A stretch of 6,537 nt of DNA from Caryophanales bacterium (GTDB lineage Bacteria; Bacillota; Bacilli; Alicyclobacillales; SLC66). The stretch spans positions 1 through 6,537 of the forward strand of contig DAIELO010000069.1 in NCBI GenBank assembly GCA_027341705.1, read 5' to 3'. Shown here piece by piece: positions 1-4,875 of the stretch; position 1 is the stretch's first letter, and each line of letters opens with the position of its first letter. The notes under the pieces are model-generated. The model was not told where the DNA came from and searched no databases. It saw only the letters and a program-made list of their open reading frames with translations. The translations under genes were made by a program, and so were the position numbers.

Positions 1-1106
1 ATCCCTGACGCTGTGACTAGTTCATATAAAGGTCTTGGCTTATTGTCTACTGCAAAAACAGGAATATCGATAGGCATGCTGTGTTGCTGAAACACCCTCA
101 CAAACTCTTCTTGTGCAGTAGTGGCAGCTGCATCATCGTGAAATCGCTTGGTGAGTAAATAAGCTAAGCGCATTTTTGCATCACGAGGATGCAGCGTCCC
201 GTCTTCTAGTTGGGCTTCAAGTAGGTGAACGTCTGCAAGTGAAAGCCCGCTTAGCAACAAGTAATATTTTGACATCAAATGATCTGGAATGGACATTGTT
301 TTGCCGTATATCTCACTAGGAGCGTTCATGATGCCAATATAGTTGCCCAAACTCTTGGACATCTTTTGCACCCCGTCAAGCCCCTCGATCAGCGGCATGG
401 TCAGCACAATTTGCGGTTCTAATGCAAATTCTTTTTGCAACGTTCTGCCCATCAGCAAGTTGAACGTCTGATCCGTACCACCTAGTTCCACATCCGTCTG
501 TAATGCCACCGAATCATACGCTTGCATCAGCGGATAAAAGAATTCATGCACGCTAATTGGCGTATTCTCTGCATAACGCTTACGAAAGTCTTCTCGCTCT
601 AGCATTCTTGCAACCGTAATGGTCGAAGCCAGACGCACCACTTCAGAAAAATTAAGCGTAGCAAGCCACGTGGAATTAAAATGAATTTCCGTCTTTTCTG
701 TGTCGAGCACCTTAAAAATTTGCGTCTGGTACGTCTTAGCGTTTTGTTGCACCTGTTCCACGGTCAATTGTTTGCGCGTTTCCGATTTGCCTGTAGGATC
801 ACCGATCATTCCCGTAAAATCGCCAATTACCAGTTGCACGATGTGCCCAAGCTCCTGAAACTGCCGTAATTTCTCCAGCACCACTACATGACCCAAATGA
901 ATGTCTGGGGCTGATGGGTCTAGCCCTAATTTGACCTTCAACGGTTTGCCTGTTTCCACATGCCACCGCAATTTCAACAACAGCTCTTCCACAGGTATGA
1001 TCTCTACGGCACCACGCATGATCACTTCCATTTGCCTTTTTACTTCATTGGCAACATCCGCCGGCATTTCGCGAAGTACAGTTTCCCATGATACATGTTC
1101 AGTCAT
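1..1106 (-). CDS. tyrS: Tyrosyl-tRNA synthetase, TyrZ-like class (3' end cut by window)
   Basis: This cytoplasmic class I aminoacyl-tRNA synthetase charges tRNA-Tyr with tyrosine using ATP. My own translation of the minus strand from the ATG at 1104-1106 gives 368 residues with no stop, running off the left edge. The HIGH-type ATP motif reads HLGH (70-73) within GLDPSAPDIHLGH. KMSKS is at 248-252. The tyrosine and adenylate pocket segment around 197-213 (YDSVALQTDVELGGTDQ) is characteristic of the TyrZ-like branch rather than the classical TyrS branch. The family is normally about 400-420 residues, so the missing part should be most of the C-terminal S4-like tRNA-binding domain. The start is supported by a G-rich ribosome binding site 8 bases upstream. 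The gene lies 29 bases after mutS2 with no terminator between them, so co-transcription is likely. Identification is firm; the subclass is a family-level judgement. Confidence 0.96.
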   Translation of the reverse strand, partial: MTEHVSWETVLREMPADVANEVKRQMEVIMRGAVEIIPVEELLLKLRWHVETGKPLKVKLGLDPSAPDIHLGHVVVLEKLRQFQELGHIVQLVIGDFTGMIGDPTGKSETRKQLTVEQVQQNAKTYQTQIFKVLDTEKTEIHFNSTWLATLNFSEVVRLASTITVARMLEREDFRKRYAENTPISVHEFFYPLMQAYDSVALQTDVELGGTDQTFNLLMGRTLQKEFALEPQIVLTMPLIEGLDGVQKMSKSLGNYIGIMNAPSEIYGKTMSIPDHLMSKYYLLLSGLSLADVHLLEAQLEDGTLHPRDAKMRLAYLLTKRFHDDAAATTAQEEFVRVFQQHSMPIDIPVFAVDNKPRPLYELVTASG

Positions 1107-1114
1107 GCCTATTA

Positions 1115-1122
1115 CCCCCTTT
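1115..1122 (-). promoter_or_regulatory. Ribosome binding site of tyrS
   Basis: The minus strand reads AAAGGGGG here, 8 bases before the tyrS ATG. It is a G-rich variant of the Shine-Dalgarno sequence and fixes the tyrS start. It sits in the 29-base gap after the mutS2 stop. That gap has no hairpin, no promoter I can defend and no room for a T-box leader. Confidence 0.7.
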
Positions 1123-1135
1123 AATCAAAAATTCA

Positions 1136-3484
1136 TCACTTCAATTCCACCACGGTTACGCCAGTTCCACCTTCACCTTCCACTCCACCTCTCGTCATTT
1201 TTACGTGCGGATGCGTGCGCAGATACTCCATGATCCCGCGCCTCAGTGCGCCAGTACCTTTTCCATGAATTAATGTCACCTGTGGATACCCAGCCATTAC
1301 CGCTTGATCCAAATACTGATCGACTTCGCGAACAGCCTCATCCACCGTCACGCCACGCAGGTCAATTTCTGGTTTGACACCTGTCGATGAACGTGTGACC
1401 ATGGTGACTGGCTTTGGCACCTTGTGCGCCTTGCGGATCAGTTCAAGTTCTGTTTCCGCCACTTTCATCTTCATCACGCCAACTGCCACTAGCCACTCAC
1501 CCTTCTTGCTCTGCTCAAGCAAAGTGGCCGTCTGACCGCCAAGTGACAACACGCGCGCCTCATCTCCTACGTGCAGGGGATGACGTTCTCGCAACTTCCC
1601 TGACCTTTTTAGGTCAGGCTCTGGCAACCAAGCACCCACGCGTTTGCGAATATCTGTTAACTCATGATCCTTTAATTTTTTCCCCTGCGCGCTATACTCG
1701 CGCAATTGATTCAATAATGTTTCTACCTCGTGCTCCACCTTGCGCACATAGGCACGCATTTCCTCCTGCAACTTACGTTTCTTTTCGACTTGATCCGCTT
1801 CCTCTTGTAAATGCGACAGATGCAATGTGTCCCTGAGTCGCTCTGCGGCTTCTCGCGCTGCGGTGAGAGATTGCGCTTCTTTGTGCGCAACAGATACATG
1901 CGATTGTAACTTGCTAATCAAATCTTCCACACGCGCATCATGGCTTGTAATTTTGCTTGATGCCGCTTCGATCAGTCGCTCATTTAGCCCCAAGCGTGCC
2001 GCAATTGCAAACGCATTTGATCGACCGGGAATGCCCATCAACAATCGATACGTCGGTGCCAGCGTCTCCACATCAAACTCCACACTAGCGTTTAGCGTAC
2101 CTGGCGTCGTATACGCATACGCTTTAAGTTCACTATAGTGAGTAGTGGCCACGGTGAGAATATTGCGTTGCCGCAGATCATCTAGTATCGCCATGGCGAG
2201 TGCCGCACCTTCTGTTGGATCCGTCCCTGCTCCAAGTTCATCGAACAAGAGCAAGGACTGCCCATCTGCCTCTTTCAAAATCTGAATGATATTAACCATA
2301 TGGGACGAAAAAGTCGAAAGGTTCTGCTCAATGCTCTGCTCGTCACCAATATCTGCATACACGCTTTGAAAAAATCCAATTTCAGTACCTTCATACGCAG
2401 GCAAATAAAGCCCTGACAACGCCATCAGCACAAATAACCCAAGCGTCTTTAAGGCGACTGTCTTGCCTCCCGTATTAGGCCCTGTGATGACTAATTGATG
2501 AAAATCTCCCCCAAGCCGGATGTCAAGGGGCACCGCAATGTTCTGATCAAGCAACGGATGGCGACCCGCGCGAATAGTTACACCTGGTGTAATCGTTAGT
2601 AACGGCTTTGTCGCGCTTAAGGTATGAGCAAAACGCGCCTTAGCAAGCGAAAAATCAACGACACCAAGTGCGACAAACAGTGCGACGAACGCAGTAGCAT
2701 GAAGCGCCACCAAAGAAGAAAGACGGATGAGGATTTTTTCGATTTCTTTTTTTTCTTCGTTTTCTAGTTGACGTAGCCTATTGCCTAACTGCAGCACCCG
2801 TTCTGGCTCGATAAATACAGTTGCCCCAGAAGCTGAAACATCATGCACGATTCCACGCACTTGGCCTTGACTTTCCGCACGAACAGCTAGGCAATATCGA
2901 TCCCCGCGCATGGTGACGATCGTTTCCTGTAAATGTCGCATCACAGTCGGACTGCGCAGCATTTCTTCCAACGTGCGTTTGACGCGAACTTGCACCGCCC
3001 GCATTTCCCCGCGCACCTCACGAAGCGCAGCGCTGGCACGATCTAAAATTTCCGCATTGTCATCGAGACAGTTTTGAATTTCATCATCAAACTCCCGTGG
3101 TAGATGAAGCGCCTCACTATAACTTGGCAAGATGGTTAGTTGTTCATAATTATCCGCCAAATTAATCAATTGTCGGGAAAGTTGCCGTGATTTTTTAGCA
3201 GTAATCGCCAACCCAACCAAATCGTTCGGTGCAAGCACCGCACCAAGTTGCGCCACATTAACTGCTGGTCGCAAATCATGAGTTAGCGGCAGTTCAATGC
3301 TGCCACTAATACGATAGAAAAATTCCCCTTCTTCTGCCAAATTCAATGCATGATTCACTTCTTCAAAACTTGGAAACGGAACCATCACCACAGCAAGTTC
3401 CTGACCGTAAGGAGTGGCACATTGCGCCACTATGCGCTGGCGAATTTTATCAAATTCAAGAATTCGAAAAACCTTTTCGTTCAC
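1136..3484 (-). CDS. mutS2: Endonuclease/ATPase MutS2 (MutS2-RqcU family)
   Basis: This 782-residue protein matches the usual length of about 785 for the family. It lacks the mismatch-recognition domain of MutS. The N-terminal core and clamp region covers about 1-290, and the ABC-type ATPase about 295-510. Walker A is GPNTGGKT (335-342), Walker B is LLLFDELGAGTDP (411-423), the signature-like STFSSHM is at 390-396 and the histidine switch TTHYSELK at 447-454. A charged coiled coil covers about 515-610 and a KOW-like beta segment about 637-685. The C-terminal Smr domain (706-782) has IDLRG (707-711) and HGKGTG (740-745). All catalytic motifs look intact. In known members MutS2 modulates homologous recombination, and in B. 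subtilis it also splits collided ribosomes. The start is GTG at 3482-3484, because AAAGGA lies 10 bases upstream and the N-terminus aligns with the family's typical MxxKVxxxLEFxK opening. It is probably transcribed with tyrS. Confidence 0.97.
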   Translation of the reverse strand: MNEKVFRILEFDKIRQRIVAQCATPYGQELAVVMVPFPSFEEVNHALNLAEEGEFFYRISGSIELPLTHDLRPAVNVAQLGAVLAPNDLVGLAITAKKSRQLSRQLINLADNYEQLTILPSYSEALHLPREFDDEIQNCLDDNAEILDRASAALREVRGEMRAVQVRVKRTLEEMLRSPTVMRHLQETIVTMRGDRYCLAVRAESQGQVRGIVHDVSASGATVFIEPERVLQLGNRLRQLENEEKKEIEKILIRLSSLVALHATAFVALFVALGVVDFSLAKARFAHTLSATKPLLTITPGVTIRAGRHPLLDQNIAVPLDIRLGGDFHQLVITGPNTGGKTVALKTLGLFVLMALSGLYLPAYEGTEIGFFQSVYADIGDEQSIEQNLSTFSSHMVNIIQILKEADGQSLLLFDELGAGTDPTEGAALAMAILDDLRQRNILTVATTHYSELKAYAYTTPGTLNASVEFDVETLAPTYRLLMGIPGRSNAFAIAARLGLNERLIEAASSKITSHDARVEDLISKLQSHVSVAHKEAQSLTAAREAAERLRDTLHLSHLQEEADQVEKKRKLQEEMRAYVRKVEHEVETLLNQLREYSAQGKKLKDHELTDIRKRVGAWLPEPDLKRSGKLRERHPLHVGDEARVLSLGGQTATLLEQSKKGEWLVAVGVMKMKVAETELELIRKAHKVPKPVTMVTRSSTGVKPEIDLRGVTVDEAVREVDQYLDQAVMAGYPQVTLIHGKGTGALRRGIMEYLRTHPHVKMTRGGVEGEGGTGVTVVELK
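2747..2754 (-). repeat. Homopolymeric A8 tract inside mutS2
   Basis: Eight consecutive T on the plus strand are read as A8 on the coding strand, in codons for residues 244-247 (E-K-K-E) of MutS2. A second run of six lies close by at 2734-2739. By my translation, loss or gain of one base in the A8 run would cause a stop within about 30-45 codons, before the ATPase domain. It is seen directly; any slippage is inference. Confidence 0.6.
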
Positions 3485-3494
3485 TTTCAGGCAA

Positions 3495-3500
3495 TCCTTT
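3495..3500 (-). promoter_or_regulatory. Ribosome binding site of mutS2 (supports GTG start)
   Basis: The minus strand reads AAAGGA, 10 bases before the GTG at 3482-3484. An ATG slightly upstream (3501-3503) is out of frame with mutS2 and opens only a 15-codon reading frame, so the GTG is the start to use. Confidence 0.6.
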
Positions 3501-3564
3501 CATCTCTGCCAAGCCTCATGATAAAGTCCGAACTTGGATAGACTATTTGCGTAGCATACCCTTT

Positions 3565-3572
3565 GGAGGTGA
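3565..3572 (+). promoter_or_regulatory. Ribosome binding site deciding the TTG start at 3580
   Basis: GGAGGTGA is a perfect 8-base complement to the usual 3' end of Bacilli 16S rRNA. It lies 7 bases before the TTG at 3580-3582. It identifies that TTG as the start, although the same frame stays open upstream into the antisense of mutS2. Confidence 0.8.
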
Positions 3573-3579
3573 GACTCAT

Positions 3580-3939
3580 TTGTTAGGATTAATCGTGCGC
3601 TTTATTGTTTCCGCTTTAGTATTGCTCTTTATTGGCATGATTGCACCTGGCTTTTATATCGCTGGTTTCTGGACGGCACTCCTAGCCGCTGTAATCATAG
3701 CGGGTTTAGGCTGGGTCTTCGAACTTTTGTTTGGCAGGGAAATTTCTCCCTATGGCCGTGGAGTGATCGGATTTCTCACCAGCGCATTTGTGATTTACCT
3801 GGCGCAAGCAATCATCCCTGGCATGCGTGTCACCATGCTTGGCGCAATTTTGGCTGCTTTAATTATTGGCGTGATCGATTTATTCGTCCCTACTGCGATG
3901 CGCGGGGATAGGCGAGATCATGATCAACGAACCGCTTAA
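3580..3939 (+). CDS. Phage holin family 4 / YvlD-like small membrane protein
   Basis: The product has 119 residues and starts at TTG, chosen for the near-perfect Shine-Dalgarno 7 bases upstream. The longer version from ATG 3346 would lie antisense inside mutS2 and add a non-membrane extension, so I reject it. I see four hydrophobic segments, at about 4-22, 27-51, 58-79 and 84-103, then a charged tail (RGDRRDHDQRT). The pattern GFYIAGFWTALLAAVIIAG is typical of the phage_holin_4_2 / YvlD family (PF04020-type). The first and second halves look alike, as in a duplicated helical hairpin. Despite the family name, chromosomal members are not shown to lyse cells. B. subtilis YvlD sits in a cell-envelope stress operon, so an envelope role is possible but unproven. 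The gene stands alone on the plus strand between minus-strand operons and converges with cvpA. No phage genes adjoin it. The family call is fairly sure; the function is unknown. Confidence 0.85.
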   Translation: MLGLIVRFIVSALVLLFIGMIAPGFYIAGFWTALLAAVIIAGLGWVFELLFGREISPYGRGVIGFLTSAFVIYLAQAIIPGMRVTMLGAILAALIIGVIDLFVPTAMRGDRRDHDQRTA

Positions 3940-3947
3940 TCGAATAA

Positions 3948-3969
3948 AAAGGGGGCTACGTCCCCCTTT
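3948..3969. terminator. Bidirectional intrinsic terminator between the convergent holin-family gene and cvpA
   Basis: AAAGGGGG (3948-3955) pairs perfectly with CCCCCTTT (3962-3969) around a 6-base loop. On the plus strand the stem is followed by a T-rich run (TTTATGTTTTT), and on the minus strand by TTTTTATT, so it can stop transcription both ways. It begins 8 bases after the plus-strand stop codon. It overlaps the cvpA stop codon (TAA at 3968-3970), so the end of the cvpA reading frame is part of the stem. Confidence 0.9.
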
Positions 3970-4525
3970 ATGTTTTTAGTCCCGTTAATTTCGCCAATTC
4001 AACAATCGGTTGCTTAAACATCGGGGACAGCGTGGAATGATTAATTTGCGCCTTCAGCTGTGGAACGGGAATATAAGCCGCAAAATCAATTAACACGGCA
4101 ATAAGGAGTACCGCCACCACGACACCTGCAGTAAGTCCTGCCATCCGATTGAAAAATGATAATCCTGGCAAGTGAAACACTGAATTTAGAAGATGCCCCA
4201 AATACCTGATCAGCAACAACGAAATATAAAAAACAATACTAAATGCAAGCACATTTGCAATCGTCGCGCCAAGTTGGTTTACTGTTCCCCCGCTTGACAA
4301 TAAATTCACAATGGGAACATCCTTTAGCGAATGAACGTTTTTTAGAACATTTTCTAATAACCATTTTTTCAAAGGTGGTACTAATACACCATGAAATTGC
4401 CAAGCAGCAATATACGCCAACACCGTACCCAATAATCGCACTAACTGTGTAATCAGTCCTGTTCGATAGCCATCCCATGCGCTAAAAAGAAGCACTACCA
4501 AAATAACCCAATCCGCTATATCCAT
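3968..4525 (-). CDS. cvpA: CvpA family membrane protein
   Basis: This is a 185-residue integral membrane protein of the CvpA / colicin V production family. I see hydrophobic segments at about 4-16, 27-44, 87-107 and 127-148. The family-typical motifs are DWVILVVLLFSAWDGYRTGL near the N-terminus and FFNRMAGLTAGVVVAVLL at 124-141. In E. coli, CvpA is needed for colicin V export and purF expression. In Bacilli it is a conserved neighbour of zapA and mutS2 without a settled biochemical role. The start is the ATG at 4523-4525, since an in-frame stop lies 18 bases upstream (4541-4543). The ribosome binding site is only a GGGG core (4534-4537), 8 bases away, which is weaker than those of its neighbours. 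It follows zapA by 31 bases, so it is probably in the same transcript, and it is the last gene before the terminator. It ends with a short polar tail. Confidence 0.9.
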   Translation of the reverse strand: MDIADWVILVVLLFSAWDGYRTGLITQLVRLLGTVLAYIAAWQFHGVLVPPLKKWLLENVLKNVHSLKDVPIVNLLSSGGTVNQLGATIANVLAFSIVFYISLLLIRYLGHLLNSVFHLPGLSFFNRMAGLTAGVVVAVLLIAVLIDFAAYIPVPQLKAQINHSTLSPMFKQPIVELAKLTGLKT

Positions 4526-4556
4526 AGTAATAACCCCATTTTATTAAGGTGAATCA

Positions 4557-4820
4557 TCACTCATCTTGACTTTGATGAATCTCCAATGAATCTACCAACG
4601 CCTCATATTCCACCAAAAGTTCTTCATAAGTGTCTGCTAAATTAAGCGCAGTCAACACGGCCAGCGTCTGTAAGTCAAGTTGGGAATTCTTTTCATAAAT
4701 ATCACGCATTTTCTGATCCACAAAAGCGGCAATGCGCTGCAAATGTTCTGGTTCAGAGGGACCGCGCAGCGTATACGTATGCCCGAATATTTCTACTTTT
4801 ATTCGATGTTGTTGATCCAT
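4557..4820 (-). CDS. zapA: Cell division protein ZapA
   Basis: This 87-residue cytoplasmic protein binds FtsZ and promotes bundling of its filaments at the division ring. It has the usual size (B. subtilis ZapA/YshA is about 85). The beta-hairpin globular head covers about 6-45, with VEIFGHTYTLRG (9-20) and FVDQKMRDIYEKN (33-45). The amphipathic helix LAVLTALNLADTYEELLVEYEAL (53-75) continues into a C-terminal coiled coil that mediates dimer and tetramer formation. The start is ATG 4818-4820, with GGAGGTG 8 bases upstream. Two tandem TGA stops end the gene (4557-4559 and 4554-4556). It lies 55 bases after pheT. In B. subtilis rnhC lies between them; here it does not. Confidence 0.94.
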   Translation of the reverse strand: MDQQHRIKVEIFGHTYTLRGPSEPEHLQRIAAFVDQKMRDIYEKNSQLDLQTLAVLTALNLADTYEELLVEYEALVDSLEIHQSQDE

Positions 4821-4828
4821 GACTGGCG

Positions 4829-4835
4829 CACCTCC
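4829..4835 (-). promoter_or_regulatory. Ribosome binding site of zapA
   Basis: The minus strand reads GGAGGTG, 8 bases before the zapA ATG. This strong Shine-Dalgarno sequence suggests zapA is translated independently of pheT although probably on the same mRNA. I see no terminator hairpin in the 55-base pheT-zapA gap. Confidence 0.75.
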
Positions 4836-4875
4836 GCTCTGTGACTATTCGCGTATTGGGCACTAAATTCCTTCT

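Larger units (their letters stand above)
3485..3579. promoter_or_regulatory. Divergent intergenic region between mutS2 and the holin-family gene
   Basis: These 95 bases separate two divergently transcribed genes, so promoters for both the mutS2-tyrS unit and the plus-strand gene should lie here or just inside the opposite gene. I see only weak candidates. On the minus strand TATCAT (plus positions 3518-3523) resembles a -10 box but has no good -35 box at 16-18 bases. On the plus strand GATAAA (3520-3525) has a poor -35 match (CTTTCA, 3497-3502) at 17 bases. The two -10 candidates overlap. The role follows from gene orientation rather than from clear boxes. Confidence 0.4.

Noticed and set aside
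1599..1618. An 8-bp perfect inverted repeat with a 4-base loop inside mutS2 (CCTGACCT / AGGTCAGG).
   Set aside because: About two perfect 8-bp inverted repeats with short loops are expected by chance in 6.5 kb. No T run follows on either strand, so it is not a terminator.
1414..1836. A 140-codon plus-strand open frame, with further open frames at 901-1233 and 1827-2138.
   Set aside because: They lie antisense to strongly conserved tyrS and mutS2 coding sequence, have low-complexity compositions and no recognisable domain. They are shadows of the real genes.
3459..3503. A 15-codon reading frame from the ATG at 3501-3503 on the minus strand, overlapping the mutS2 start out of frame, considered as a leader peptide.
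   Set aside because: It has only a weak GAGG upstream, no regulatory codon run and no attenuator hairpin nearby. Chance is the simpler explanation.
3346..3579. A longer version of the plus-strand holin-family gene, starting at ATG 3346.
   Set aside because: The extra 78 residues run antisense through the mutS2 start region, look unlike a signal or membrane segment, and lack a good ribosome binding site. A near-perfect Shine-Dalgarno marks the TTG at 3580.
3580..3939. The idea that the holin-family gene marks a prophage.
   Set aside because: All neighbours are core chromosomal genes, there are no endolysin, integrase or structural genes, and this family is common in non-phage chromosomal settings.
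4239..4478. A 79-codon minus-strand open frame overlapping cvpA in another frame, and a 69-codon plus-strand frame at 4243-4452.
   Set aside because: Both are fully inside cvpA, which has clear family motifs, and neither resembles a known protein or has a supported start.
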